Shown piece by piece: positions 52,998 through 62,336 of a DNA stretch of 64,000 nucleotides. Numbering within the stretch: the stretch's first letter is position 1; each line of letters starts with the position of its first letter. Origin of the DNA: JAAZDN01 sp964440875 (lineage in GTDB: Bacteria > Bacillota_I > Bacilli_A > Erysipelotrichales > Erysipelotrichaceae); the NCBI GenBank assembly GCA_964440875.1, contig CAYTTS010000001.1, positions 17,001 to 81,000 on the forward strand. The letters run 5' to 3'. The translations under genes were made by a program, and so were the position numbers. The notes beneath the pieces are model-generated. The model saw nothing but the letters and a program-made list of their open reading frames with translations. It was not told the DNA's origin and searched no databases.

Positions 52998-53729
52998 TTA
53001 GATATAATTTATCTCAATACCGCCTAATTGAATCGTACCGTTAAGATAGACGCGGTAGGGGCTACTTGTATCAGAAGCTGGTTTATGACCGTAATCAACG
53101 CCCGCCAGGCTTGTATTAAGATTGTCGATAATGTTCCATTCTTTTGGAAAGTAAAGTTCGACAGCTCCTAGTTGACAGTCAATATTAATCGTTAAATCAT
53201 TGTTTAAATTACGTTCTTGAAAGTAAATTGATGTTCCTGCGAATTGATTCTCAATATCAATAAGTTCTAAGTTTGGTGAATAGATGTAACGTGTATCACC
53301 AGAGAATTGAGTTTTAATATGCATATATGTTTCATCGCTATACTCTTCACTAATTATCTTTTTTTTTGATTTAAAGTCAGTATTTGTATAAGTGTAAGAT
53401 CTTTGGAAAGTCATTGATTTCTTTTTACCAAATAATAATGATAAACCAAATCCAAGGGCAGTTGCTATTAAAAATAGATCCATACCACTTAGTGGTCTTA
53501 CAAGATAGTATTCAAGTAAGTAAACGTGTAGTGCGTATGCTAGTGAATAAGATCCAATGAAGAAACTTCTTCTAAGTAGTGAATATATTCCATATAAAGT
53601 AAATAATGATATTAAACTTATTGAGACCCATAGTCCATTAAAGCTAGTTAAGCTTGTAATTAGTGTTACTAGGGCAATTGTTACAAAGACAATTCCAAAG
53701 AACACTTGTGAGTTTTTTCTATTTTTCAT
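52998..53729 (-). CDS. LiaF-like membrane protein (cell-wall-active antibiotic response type)
   Basis: A 243-residue protein: four hydrophobic helices in the first 115 residues, then a beta-rich C-terminal domain (about 140-243) with the LiaF/DUF2154 pattern (IYSPNLELIDIENQFAGTSIYFQERNLNNDLTINID, GAVELYFPKEW, GTIQLGGIEINYI). Proteins of this type restrain envelope-stress signalling. It overlaps the LytTR gene by 4 bases (ATGA). Confidence 0.78.
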   Translation of the reverse strand: MKNRKNSQVFFGIVFVTIALVTLITSLTSFNGLWVSISLISLFTLYGIYSLLRRSFFIGSYSLAYALHVYLLEYYLVRPLSGMDLFLIATALGFGLSLLFGKKKSMTFQRSYTYTNTDFKSKKKIISEEYSDETYMHIKTQFSGDTRYIYSPNLELIDIENQFAGTSIYFQERNLNNDLTINIDCQLGAVELYFPKEWNIIDNLNTSLAGVDYGHKPASDTSSPYRVYLNGTIQLGGIEINYI

Positions 53730-54184
53730 TTTATTATCCTCTTTTCTAATTCTTCTTTTAAGATAGGTAAGTATTTTCTTGATACTTCAACTTCTTTTAA
53801 ACTATTTAAGAAGTTTATTGTTGATGATGAGCCAAAGTTTCTTTTTATTGAAGCAATATAGTCTAAGTTAGCGATCGTTGATTTTGATATTCTAACAAAG
53901 TCATCATTTAAGATTTCTTCTAATTCATATAATCGATAATCAGATTTATAGGCATCAGATTTTGTATGTGCAAAGACATAACTGTCATATGTTTCAAAGA
54001 AGAGTATTTCACTTACCTTAATAAAATACTCGGTGTCACCCTTATAAAGCTTTAAAGGAGAACTCTTGACACTTTCACTTAAAAGAAATACTTGTAAACT
54101 ATTTATTAGCTCACTCTTGGCATTGTGGATAATGATTATTTCATCATCGTTTAAATCTTTATCCCTTTTTATACTAAAGTCCAT
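53726..54184 (-). CDS. LytTR-domain DNA-binding regulator without receiver domain
   Basis: A 152-residue protein; residues about 50-148 are a LytTR domain (YFIKVSEILFFETYDSYVFAHT, YRLYELEEIL, FVRISKSTIANLDYIASIKRNFG). There is no phospho-receiver, so it fits the LytTR regulator-membrane inhibitor pairs of Gram-positives, in which the membrane partner holds it inactive. ATG 54184 follows GGGAGGA; the upstream Met includes that site. Confidence 0.88.
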   Translation of the reverse strand: MDFSIKRDKDLNDDEIIIIHNAKSELINSLQVFLLSESVKSSPLKLYKGDTEYFIKVSEILFFETYDSYVFAHTKSDAYKSDYRLYELEEILNDDFVRISKSTIANLDYIASIKRNFGSSSTINFLNSLKEVEVSRKYLPILKEELEKRIIK

Positions 54185-54273
54185 AAGTCCTCCCTTCATT
54201 AATATCTTAAACTTAATAGATAATAAAACAATAATAAACTTGTAAGTGGTAGATATTACTTACTAAGATGCAA

Positions 54274-54621
54274 TTATTTTTTACTGAAGTAATTTATCTC
54301 TTCGAGACTATTACGATAAACAATATGTACGTGTAAATGATCGACTACTTGATTAGCTTCACTATTATTGTTAATAATAATGTTAAAGCCTTTAGCATGG
54401 CCTTCATTTACATAAGTACTTGCTAAATTTTTAGCGACAATCATTACTTTACTTAAATCATCATTGCTTACATCAATTAGATTTTTAGCATGATTTTTTG
54501 GTATTACTAAAGTATGGTTATGAGTGATTGGATGTAAATCTTTAATTGCGATAACATCCTCATCCTCATAGATTATTTCTGATGGTATTTCTTTATTTAT
54601 AATTTTACAAAATATACACAT
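54274..54621 (-). CDS. HIT-family protein (nucleotide hydrolase/transferase)
   Basis: A 115-residue HIT protein: CIFCKIINKEIPSEIIYEDEDVIAIKD at the N-terminus and the histidine triad VVDHLHVHIVYR. Hydrolyses nucleotide phosphoramidates or similar AMP conjugates. It lies between the envelope-response pair and the prsA genes; both flanks look independent. Confidence 0.94.
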   Translation of the reverse strand: MCIFCKIINKEIPSEIIYEDEDVIAIKDLHPITHNHTLVIPKNHAKNLIDVSNDDLSKVMIVAKNLASTYVNEGHAKGFNIIINNNSEANQVVDHLHVHIVYRNSLEEINYFSKK

Positions 54622-54665
54622 AATATCCCTCCTAATAGTATTATATCAAAGTCTAATAAGGAAAT

Positions 54666-54688
54666 AAAAAAAGGAGACAAAGTCTCCT
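54666..54688 (-). terminator. Terminator after prsA-like gene
   Basis: AGGAGAC / GTCTCCT stem with loop of 3; TTTTTTT on the minus strand. Confidence 0.85.
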
Positions 54689-54694
54689 AATATA

Positions 54695-55603
54695 TTAATT
54701 ACCTTTATTTTGGAATGGATTATTTTCGTTGAATAATTCATTGACTCTAGAGTCGTGAATTTCAAAGTTTCCAAGTTTTGCATAATGTAAATACATTTCA
54801 TTAGTAATTACTTTAGCAATATCTTCATTATCAACTATTGATGTAATAACAGCTTCTAAGTCAGTTTCTAAATTAATATCTTCAAGATATAGAACAACAA
54901 ACTCTGCGTTGTTCATTATTACTTCTTCAACTAAACCTTTTTTGTTTTCTTTTAAATGATTGTTTAAGAATGAATCTGTTTCTCTTCCTGATACATAGTT
55001 TTCAACAACTACTTTACCAGCAGCTTCTTTTTTATCATCTGCTGCATATTTCTCAGCGATTTCTTTGAAGTTTTCATCAGTAATCTCTTCTAAGTCTTGT
55101 AATGATTTTAAAGCTTCTTCAGCTTCTGCTTTACTACTTGTTCTTACTAGTTTAACTTTTTTAGTATATAAGTCTTTTGTGATGTTTTCTAAGTTTTCTG
55201 CTACATACATATTAAATAGTTTGTCGATTTTAATACTTTTTAATACATAGTTTCTAAAGTAATCTTCTTCATCTTTGAATCCTTGTGATTTAACTAATAG
55301 TTCGAATTGATCTTTTAGAGTCTCTTTTGTTTTCTCTAAAGTTTCTTCAGCTTTCTTAGTATCTGCTTCATCTAAAGTTACTAACTTGTCGATTTCCATA
55401 TCTACTAATTTTGCGCTTATTAAGTTAACTCCGTATTTTAATTTAATGAAGTTGTACACATCACCTTTAGTAATTGTTACATCATTAATTTCTGCGAATA
55501 CTTCATCACTATTTTCTACTTGAGTAACTGCACTTGAACTACATGCTGTTAAGAATAGTAATGATGCTAATAATACTGTTAATAATTTAATTGATCTTTT
55601 CAT
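54695..55603 (-). CDS. PrsA-like foldase lipoprotein with degenerate parvulin domain
   Basis: A 302-residue lipoprotein: signal peptide with lipobox LTAC (Cys about residue 21). A SurA-like N-terminal helical part (EVFAEINDVTITKGDVYNFI) and helical C-terminus surround a central segment where the parvulin motif HILV is missing (KVKLVRTSSKAEAEEALKSLQD). It likely acts as a chaperone for exported proteins without prolyl isomerase activity. It lies 2 bp downstream of another PrsA-type gene. Confidence 0.8.
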   Translation of the reverse strand: MKRSIKLLTVLLASLLFLTACSSSAVTQVENSDEVFAEINDVTITKGDVYNFIKLKYGVNLISAKLVDMEIDKLVTLDEADTKKAEETLEKTKETLKDQFELLVKSQGFKDEEDYFRNYVLKSIKIDKLFNMYVAENLENITKDLYTKKVKLVRTSSKAEAEEALKSLQDLEEITDENFKEIAEKYAADDKKEAAGKVVVENYVSGRETDSFLNNHLKENKKGLVEEVIMNNAEFVVLYLEDINLETDLEAVITSIVDNEDIAKVITNEMYLHYAKLGNFEIHDSRVNELFNENNPFQNKGN

Positions 55604-55605
55604 TA

Positions 55606-56607
55606 TTATTCTTCCTCTCCTGTATAGTGTTTTTTAATAGCTTTATTTAATTCTTCATTGCTTCCGAATTTTAAATCTTGTTTAACGATTTGGTCCCAAG
55701 TAATATCTAATCTTAATTTAGGGTTTTCTTGGAATAGAGCGTTAATGATTGAGTAGTTATTTAATTCTAAGAACTCATCATATGTTGACGCATCGATTTT
55801 AATGATGTGGTATCCATATTCAGTTTTAATCCATTCTGATGTTTCATTAGTTTTAATTGTATAAACTGCATCTCTAAACTCAGGTACGAATTTTTCATTA
55901 GATTCTTTAGTTACAAGTCCTAAGGATCCACCTTGTTCTCTTGATCCATCATCTGAATATTGTGATGCGATATCTGAGAATACTGCACCATCTTTAGCTA
56001 ATTCTTCTTTAACTTTATCTAGTTTTTCTTGTTCAGCTTCAGTTGGGTTATCTGGATCTGCCATCTTAACTAAGATATGACTTACAAGTCTTGGGTCATT
56101 TTCTTTCATATAAGGTTCATAAACTTCTTTATGTTCACTTATATAGTTTGTTTCAACTTTTGATCTAATTTGAATAATTTTGAAGTAGTCTAATAAACCA
56201 GCTTCACCACTCTTGCTTACATAACCTTCTTGAATTAGTAGACTGTCTAAGACATTTTTCCAATCTTCTCCAACTTGAGTTTTTAAACCTAAGACGAATT
56301 GATCAGTATCTGCAATAGCATCGCTCTCCATTGCTTTATCTAATTCTAATGCGTTACGGTAAACTTCAACTTCTAGTATCGGTAAGATAACTCCGATATC
56401 TACTCCGTTATATACATCGCTGTATAAATCATCTGCAGTGTAATTATTTCCATCATATGAGAATAAAACACTTTGGCCGTCATCATTCTTAACTGCCTTT
56501 ACGTTTTTTGTTAGTGAGTCACTAATGAAGAATATTAATCCTGCTGTTAAGAATAAAGTAATTAAACCAGCAAACCAATATTTTTTCAGTATTTCTTTAT
56601 AATCCAT
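55606..56607 (-). CDS. Membrane-anchored PrsA-type peptidyl-prolyl isomerase
   Basis: A 333-residue protein with an N-terminal signal anchor (residues 10-32, no lipobox Cys) and an intact parvulin domain at about 170-275: VSHILVKMADPDN, ASQYSDDGSREQGGSLGLV, FVPEFRDAVYTIK, TEYGYHIIKID. Extracytoplasmic folding factor. Together with the next gene it forms a catalytic and non-catalytic pair in one operon. Confidence 0.88.
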   Translation of the reverse strand: MDYKEILKKYWFAGLITLFLTAGLIFFISDSLTKNVKAVKNDDGQSVLFSYDGNNYTADDLYSDVYNGVDIGVILPILEVEVYRNALELDKAMESDAIADTDQFVLGLKTQVGEDWKNVLDSLLIQEGYVSKSGEAGLLDYFKIIQIRSKVETNYISEHKEVYEPYMKENDPRLVSHILVKMADPDNPTEAEQEKLDKVKEELAKDGAVFSDIASQYSDDGSREQGGSLGLVTKESNEKFVPEFRDAVYTIKTNETSEWIKTEYGYHIIKIDASTYDEFLELNNYSIINALFQENPKLRLDITWDQIVKQDLKFGSNEELNKAIKKHYTGEEE

Positions 56608-56875
56608 ATTATTATTTCCTCCTAAATATGCTTACTTATTATATTCTATTATTATAGATAAATCAATTAAACAAGCCTTTTTGCAATCGACAATGAAACT
56701 ATTATAAATTAATAATTATGTTAGTCTGATGTTATTATTAAGTTAATAAATATCTTTTTGAAATAAAGCTTGAAAATATCCTTATCTAATATAAAGAACT
56801 TAAAATTACATTATGGCAAGAGATGTTTTCTTAAATAGTAATTTAGATAGTAATTGATTATTATGCTTGTTAATA

Positions 56876-56884
56876 TGGTATAAT
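56876..56884 (+). promoter_or_regulatory. Extended -10 promoter of suf operon
   Basis: TGGTATAAT, 32 bp before the sufC start. The remaining divergent region 56608-56875 is AT-rich with nothing else I can assign. Confidence 0.6.
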
Positions 56885-56916
56885 ATATGACGATTACAAT
56901 GAAAGGTTTGGTACAA

Positions 56917-57744
56917 ATGTCAAAATTAGTTATTGAAAATTTACACGTCGAAATAGACGGGAAAGAAATATTAAAAGGGGTAGATTTAACAGTTGATTCA
57001 AATCAAGTTCATGCACTTATGGGACCTAATGGTCACGGTAAGTCAACATTGCTTGCTGCAATCATGGGACACCCTCGTTACACTGTTACAAAAGGTAGTA
57101 TTACTATCGATGGAGAAGATGTTTTAGAAATGGAAACATCTGACAGATCAAAAGCTGGTTTATTCTTAGGAATGCAATATCCACAAGAAGTTCCAGGAGT
57201 ATTAAATAGTGATTTCTTACGTGCTGCAATCAATGCTCACAGAGAAACTCCAATTGATTTATTTAAATTTATTAAAGAAATGGACAAACATACTGCTGAA
57301 TTAGAAATGAATCCTGATTTAGCTCATAGATACTTAAACGAAGGTTTCTCAGGTGGAGAGAAAAAACGTAACGAAATTATGCAAATGCGTTTATTAAATC
57401 CTAAATTCGCTTTATTAGATGAGATTGACTCAGGTTTAGATATCGATGCTCTAAGAGTTGTTGGTAATACTTTAAATAAGGCAATTGAAGAAACAAATGT
57501 TGGTCTATTAGTTATTTCTCACTATGGTAGATTCTATGACTTAGTTCAACCAACTCACGTTAACGTATTAATCAATGGAAAAATCGTTAAGAGTGGAGAT
57601 AAAGCATTAGCAGATCGTATTGACTCTGACGGATATGAGTGGATTGCTGATGAATTAGGTATCACAATACTAGAAGAAAAAGCTGAAGAAAAAGAAGTAA
57701 TCCTATTAGAGAGTTGTGCAGTAGGGGATAAACGAAATGCTTAA
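56917..57744 (+). CDS. sufC: Fe-S cluster assembly ATPase SufC
   Basis: A 275-residue ABC-type ATPase: Walker A GPNGHGKSTLL, signature NEGFSGGEKKRNEIMQM, Walker B FALLDEIDSGLD. It has about 20 extra C-terminal residues (EEKEVILLESCAVGDKRNA) over usual SufC, running into sufD. Partner of SufB and SufD in the cytosolic scaffold. ATG 56917, 10 nt after GAAAGG; the ATG at 56887 is too close to the -10 and has no ribosome site. Confidence 0.95.
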   Translation: MSKLVIENLHVEIDGKEILKGVDLTVDSNQVHALMGPNGHGKSTLLAAIMGHPRYTVTKGSITIDGEDVLEMETSDRSKAGLFLGMQYPQEVPGVLNSDFLRAAINAHRETPIDLFKFIKEMDKHTAELEMNPDLAHRYLNEGFSGGEKKRNEIMQMRLLNPKFALLDEIDSGLDIDALRVVGNTLNKAIEETNVGLLVISHYGRFYDLVQPTHVNVLINGKIVKSGDKALADRIDSDGYEWIADELGITILEEKAEEKEVILLESCAVGDKRNA

Positions 57745-58534
57745 TGAAAGTTTAATCGTTAGTGAACTATCAAATCGTAATCTAACTATAAACGAAGATA
57801 AAGCAGTTAAGATTAATTTTGATGAAAGTGGATTGTTATTTTTTAACATTAGTGATGCGCAAAATCTAGATTTTGACATATCAATAGCAGAAAATGTTAA
57901 TGCACGAATCATTTACTGGAATGAAGGAAATAACAATATAGAAGTTAATGAAAAATATGCGGTTGCTAATGATGCATATTTAAACTTAATTTATGGAGAA
58001 CTAAGTAGTGGTAACTTACTACGTAATACTGTTGTTGATTTAAGTCGTGGAAGTGAAGTATTAGTTGATGGGGCAAGTGTTACATCAAGTAATAAGAGTC
58101 AAACTATTACGGCAAACCATAATGGGACATATACAACAAGTAACTTAAATAGTTATGGAATTGTTAGTGAAGGTGGAAAATTCTTCCTAGACGTTATTGG
58201 TCACATTAAAGAAAAAGCAGTAGGAGCTAAAGCTCACCAAGATTCTAAAATCTTAACATTAAGTGATAAGCAAAGTACTAAGGTTATTCCTCGATTATTA
58301 ATTTATGAAAATGATGTTGAGGCAAGTCATGCTGCAACAGTAGGACAGATTGATGAAAATCAAATGTACTACCTACAATCACGTGGACTAAGCGAGATGG
58401 AGTCAATGGCTCTATTAATGGGTGGATACTTAATGCCAATCGCAAGTAAGATTGAAGATGAGGAATTAAGTGAACATGTCAAAGAATTAATTGCTAGTAA
58501 GGTCGATGAAATATGTTCAGTCAGCAAAGAGTAA
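57737..58534 (+). CDS. sufD: Fe-S cluster assembly protein SufD (compact)
   Basis: A 265-residue SufD, much shorter than the usual 400-440; the N-terminal third is missing while the beta-helix core (GAKAHQDSKILTLSDKQ) and C-terminal HAATVGQIDENQMYYLQSRGLSEMESMALLMGGY are kept. It should still bind SufC and SufB. It overlaps sufC by 8 and sufS by 22 bases. The short form seems native here: the gene is open and its start is coupled. Confidence 0.9.
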   Translation: MLNESLIVSELSNRNLTINEDKAVKINFDESGLLFFNISDAQNLDFDISIAENVNARIIYWNEGNNNIEVNEKYAVANDAYLNLIYGELSSGNLLRNTVVDLSRGSEVLVDGASVTSSNKSQTITANHNGTYTTSNLNSYGIVSEGGKFFLDVIGHIKEKAVGAKAHQDSKILTLSDKQSTKVIPRLLIYENDVEASHAATVGQIDENQMYYLQSRGLSEMESMALLMGGYLMPIASKIEDEELSEHVKELIASKVDEICSVSKE

Positions 58535-59739
58535 AAGAAATTAGATCTGATTTTCCAATGTTTAAAAATAATGATGCCATCTATCTAGATAGTGCGGCAA
58601 CAACATTTAAACCACAAAGCGTTATTGATACGGTAGTTAATTACTATACACATCAATCATACAATGTTGGAAGATCTGATTACTTAGCGGCTTTTAATGT
58701 TGAAGCTGAAGTTAATAAAGTAAGAGCTAAGGTTGCCAAGTTTATTAACGCCGACAGCGATGAAATAATTTTTACTTCAGGTGCAACAGCATCTCTTAAC
58801 TTAGTTGCTTTCTCATATGGTATTGAAAACTTAGTTGAAGATGATGTTATCTTAACGACTATGAGTGAGCATGCTAGTAATATCTTGCCATGGTTTAAAG
58901 TAGCGGATATGACTAAGGCTAAAATTGAATATGTTGATCTTGATAAAGATAATAAAGTTAGTATTGAAGCATTTAGAGCTGCAATGCATTCAAAAGTTAA
59001 AATTGTTAGTATTGCCGCAATTTCAAATGTCTTAGGAATTAGTGTTCCTATTAAAGAGATAGTTGAGATCGCACATGAGTTTAATGCAATTGTCGTTTGT
59101 GATGGAGCACAATCAGTTCCCCATATGTTGACAGATGTTAAGGATTCAAATGTTGATTTTCTAGCCTTCTCAGGCCATAAGATGTTAGCACCAACAGGAG
59201 TTGGTGTCTTATATGGAAAAGCTGAACTATTAAAAGATATGCCAGCCTTTTTCCAAGGTGGCGGCAGTAATGCTAGATATTCAGATGCTGGTGTTATTTC
59301 TTATAAGAAGGCACCTGCTAAGTTTGAAAATGGTACTATGCCAATTGAGTCGATCTTAGGACTTGGAGCTGCAATAGATTATATTAATGATTTAAACTTT
59401 GAAGCTATTATTTCCTATGAAAAAGACTTAGCTCAATATTTATTAAGTGAGATGTTAAAACTTGATAATGTTGAAGTTTATAATCCAAAGAGTGAGAGTG
59501 GAATTGTTTCCTTTAATGTTAAAGGTATTTTCTCACAAGATGTATCAACTTACTTAGATACACAAAAAGTTCAAGTAAGATCTGGTCATCACTGCTCAAA
59601 AATATTTAACCAAGTAATTGGTGCGAATGATACAGTACGAGCAAGTATTTACTTCTATAATACTTATGAAGAAGTTGATAAGTTTATTGAAGTTTTAAAA
59701 ACTACAACAATTGAAAAATGTATCAATTTATTCGTTTGA
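58513..59739 (+). CDS. sufS: Cysteine desulfurase SufS
   Basis: A 408-residue PLP enzyme that takes sulfur from cysteine. DFPMFKNNDAIYLDSAATTFKP, DGAQSVPHM, PLP Lys in FSGHKMLAPTG, and catalytic Cys in RSGHHCSK are present. Start lies within the sufD end. It hands sulfur to SufU, the next gene. Confidence 0.95.
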   Translation: MFSQQRVKEIRSDFPMFKNNDAIYLDSAATTFKPQSVIDTVVNYYTHQSYNVGRSDYLAAFNVEAEVNKVRAKVAKFINADSDEIIFTSGATASLNLVAFSYGIENLVEDDVILTTMSEHASNILPWFKVADMTKAKIEYVDLDKDNKVSIEAFRAAMHSKVKIVSIAAISNVLGISVPIKEIVEIAHEFNAIVVCDGAQSVPHMLTDVKDSNVDFLAFSGHKMLAPTGVGVLYGKAELLKDMPAFFQGGGSNARYSDAGVISYKKAPAKFENGTMPIESILGLGAAIDYINDLNFEAIISYEKDLAQYLLSEMLKLDNVEVYNPKSESGIVSFNVKGIFSQDVSTYLDTQKVQVRSGHHCSKIFNQVIGANDTVRASIYFYNTYEEVDKFIEVLKTTTIEKCINLFV

Positions 59740-59752
59740 AAGGAAAGATAAA

Positions 59753-60202
59753 ATGAGTGAATTACTAAAAGATCCAATGATCGTTAGACAATTAATTATG
59801 GATCACTATGAATATCCAAGAAATCATGAACTACTAAGTAGTGGAGACTATTTTGAGGAGCATATGGATAGTGAATCTTGTATTGATGATATAAAAGTTC
59901 AGATGATTGTAGAAGATAATATTATTAAAGATGTTAGATTTGATGGTATTGCTTGTACTATATCAACGGCATCAACATCAATTATGACGGAACTGTTAAA
60001 AGGTAAAACTGTTGAAGAGGCAGAAATAATTGTTAATGAATATAATAAAATGATTTTTGAACATGAATATGATGAAGAAATATTAGAGAGCGCAGTTATC
60101 TTCTCAAATGTATCAAAACAAGCAAATAGAATTAAATGCGCAACAATTGGCTGGGATGCTGCCCAATTGATAATAGATGAAAGTAGGAATAAAGATGAGT
60201 AG
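59753..60202 (+). CDS. sufU: Zn-dependent sulfurtransferase SufU
   Basis: A 149-residue IscU-like protein. Zinc ligands are in SESCIDDIKVQM (for the usual NPTCGD), GIACTISTASTSIM and ANRIKCATIGWDA; YPRNHELL near the start is conserved. It accepts sulfur from SufS. ATG 59753 after GAAAGGA; the upstream Met at 59711 is inside sufS. Overlaps sufB by 8 bases. Confidence 0.94.
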   Translation: MSELLKDPMIVRQLIMDHYEYPRNHELLSSGDYFEEHMDSESCIDDIKVQMIVEDNIIKDVRFDGIACTISTASTSIMTELLKGKTVEEAEIIVNEYNKMIFEHEYDEEILESAVIFSNVSKQANRIKCATIGWDAAQLIIDESRNKDE

Positions 60203-61601
60203 TCATGATGAAAAACTATTACCACAAGGTGATTATAAATATGGATTCCAAGATAAGGATGTTTCAGTATACCGTACTAATCGTGGACTAAGTGAAGCTG
60301 TAGTTCGTGAGATATCTGAAATTAAGGGTGAACCAGAATGGATGTTAGAGTTTAGACTTAAAGCTTTAAAACATTTCCAAGACTCACCACTTCAAAACTG
60401 GGGACCGAGTTTAGAGCACGTTGACTTTGATGATTACACTTACTATGTAAGACCAAGTGATCGTGTTGAAAAGAGTTGGGATGATGTACCTGAAACAATT
60501 AAGGAAACATTTGAAAAATTAGGAATACCAGAGGATGAGCGTGAGTTCTTAGCTGGTGTTGCGACACAATATGATTCAGAAGTTGTTTACAGCAGTATGT
60601 TAAAAGAAGTTGAAGATAAAGGTGTTATCTTCTTAGATACAGATACAGCATTAAAAGAGCACCCTGAGTTATTTAAAAAATATTTTGACTCAGTAGTACC
60701 ATTTGATGACAATAAATTTTCGGCACTTAATGGTGCGGTATGGTCAGGTGGATCATTTATCTATATCCCACCACATACTAAATTAGATAAACCACTACAG
60801 TCTTACTTTAGAATTAATAGTGAGCGTATGGGACAGTTTGAAAGAACTTTAATTATTGTTGATGAAGGAGCAGATGTCCACTATGTAGAAGGATGTACAG
60901 CACCAATTTATGCGACAGACTCACTACATGCGGCAGTTGTTGAAATTGTTGTACTTGAAGGTGGTAAATGTCGTTATTCAACAGTTCAAAACTGGTCAAG
61001 TAATATTTTAAACTTAGTAACTAAAAGAGCACATGTTGCAGCTCACGGATCAATGGAATGGATTGATGGAAATATTGGATCATCAATTAACATGAAATAT
61101 CCATCATGCGTTTTAGCAGGAGAGTATGCACGTGGAATGACAATTGCTATCGCAGTTGCAAGTGATGATCAAATTCAAGATTCAGGCGCTAAAATGATTC
61201 ACTTAGCACCACATACAAGTAGTACAATTATTTCTAAATCAATTGGACGTCGTGGTGGAGAAGCAAGTTATCGTGGTAAGATTTACTTTGATAAAAATGC
61301 TGCTTACTCTAAATCAAAAATTGAATGTGATACACTACTATTAGACTCAGCAAGTACTAGTGATACAATCCCAGAAAATATTGTTAATAACAACACTTCA
61401 TATATTGAACATGAGGCATCAGTTTCAAAGATCTCAGAAGAGCAACTATTCTATCTAATGAGTAGAGGTTTAGATGAAGAAGAAGCAACTGAGCTAATCA
61501 TTATGGGATTCATTGAGCCATTTACAAGAGAGCTTCCAATGGAATATGCGGTTGAGTTAAATCAACTTATGAAGTTAGAAATGGAAGGTTCACTTGGATA
61601 A
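60195..61601 (+). CDS. sufB: Fe-S cluster assembly scaffold SufB
   Basis: A 468-residue scaffold: YKYGFQDKDVSVYRTNRGLSEAVVREIS at the N-terminus, the core VHYVEGCTAPIYATDSLHAAVVE with conserved Cys, SSTIISKSIGRRGGEASYRGKIYF, and C-terminal EHEASVSKISEEQLFYLMSRGL. Fe-S clusters are built here by SufBCD. Full length. ATG 60195 follows GTAGGA. Confidence 0.96.
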   Translation: MSSHDEKLLPQGDYKYGFQDKDVSVYRTNRGLSEAVVREISEIKGEPEWMLEFRLKALKHFQDSPLQNWGPSLEHVDFDDYTYYVRPSDRVEKSWDDVPETIKETFEKLGIPEDEREFLAGVATQYDSEVVYSSMLKEVEDKGVIFLDTDTALKEHPELFKKYFDSVVPFDDNKFSALNGAVWSGGSFIYIPPHTKLDKPLQSYFRINSERMGQFERTLIIVDEGADVHYVEGCTAPIYATDSLHAAVVEIVVLEGGKCRYSTVQNWSSNILNLVTKRAHVAAHGSMEWIDGNIGSSINMKYPSCVLAGEYARGMTIAIAVASDDQIQDSGAKMIHLAPHTSSTIISKSIGRRGGEASYRGKIYFDKNAAYSKSKIECDTLLLDSASTSDTIPENIVNNNTSYIEHEASVSKISEEQLFYLMSRGLDEEEATELIIMGFIEPFTRELPMEYAVELNQLMKLEMEGSLG

Positions 61602-62145
61602 GCGAAAATTAAGAATTCACCTTACGGAACTTAGAGCGAGAATGACATTTAAGAAACGTAATGAAAAAAGTTTAAGAATAATTGAGAATTTACTTCCTCT
61701 ACTTGAAGGCAAGAAAAACATTGCTATTTATATTAATATTAAAGATGAAGTAAACACACTTGATTTTCTACCATATTTCTTAGAAAACTTTGATATTGTC
61801 TGTGCGCCAGTCGTAAGTGATGAATCAATGGAATTTTATCAAATTAATAGTGTTAAAAATCTTAGTGTAGGAGCATTTGGGATCTTAGAGCCACTACCTA
61901 ATAACAAAATTGATAAAAGTGAAATAGATGTAATTATCGTTCCAGTCTTAGGTTATGATAAATATTGTGACCGTATTGGATATGGTAAAGGTTACTATGA
62001 TAGGTACTTAAGTGACTATGAAGGATTAAAAGTGGGGCTTGCATTCACGGAACAACATCACCATTTAGTACCAACAAATGAGAATGATGTTAACTTAGAT
62101 CATGTAGTTACTGAAAGAGGAATTGTCAGTAGACCAAAACTTTAA
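61594..62145 (+). CDS. 5-formyltetrahydrofolate cyclo-ligase
   Basis: A 183-residue enzyme converting 5-formyl-THF to 5,10-methenyl-THF with ATP. MDKRKLRIHLTELRARM at the N-terminus and the signature GYDKYCDRIGYGKGYYDRYL are clear. TTG start at 61594, 8 bases inside sufB, so it is coupled to the suf operon. Confidence 0.9.
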   Translation: MDKRKLRIHLTELRARMTFKKRNEKSLRIIENLLPLLEGKKNIAIYINIKDEVNTLDFLPYFLENFDIVCAPVVSDESMEFYQINSVKNLSVGAFGILEPLPNNKIDKSEIDVIIVPVLGYDKYCDRIGYGKGYYDRYLSDYEGLKVGLAFTEQHHHLVPTNENDVNLDHVVTERGIVSRPKL

Positions 62146-62170
62146 AATAAGGATTTAATACCATATTTCT

Positions 62171-62335
62171 TCGTATTTTCATTGGTATTATATATACATA
62201 AGTCAGAGATACCTGACTTATAAGAAATGTTAAGTTTTCCCTTATACTATCCCTTATAACTAACTTAACAAATTCTATCCCCTTAACGAATAAATACTAA
62301 AAAAGACTTTCCAACATAATAGGAAAGTCTTTTTC
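62171..62335 (+). repeat. Intergenic repeat unit A (32-bp box, hairpin, terminator)
   Basis: Box I 62171-62202 matches the copies at 63770 and 63943 (26 of 32 identical to the latter). It is followed by hairpin ATAAGTCAG / CTGACTTAT (62198-62221), a conserved box II (AATTCTATCCCCTTAACG...TAAATACTAAAA, 62271-62300) and a terminator (62301-62335). Confidence 0.65.
62301..62335. terminator. Bidirectional terminator, suf/mga region
   Basis: AAAAGACTTTCC / GGAAAGTCTTTT 12-bp stem, loop of 9, T run on both strands. Confidence 0.88.
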
Positions 62336-62336
62336 A

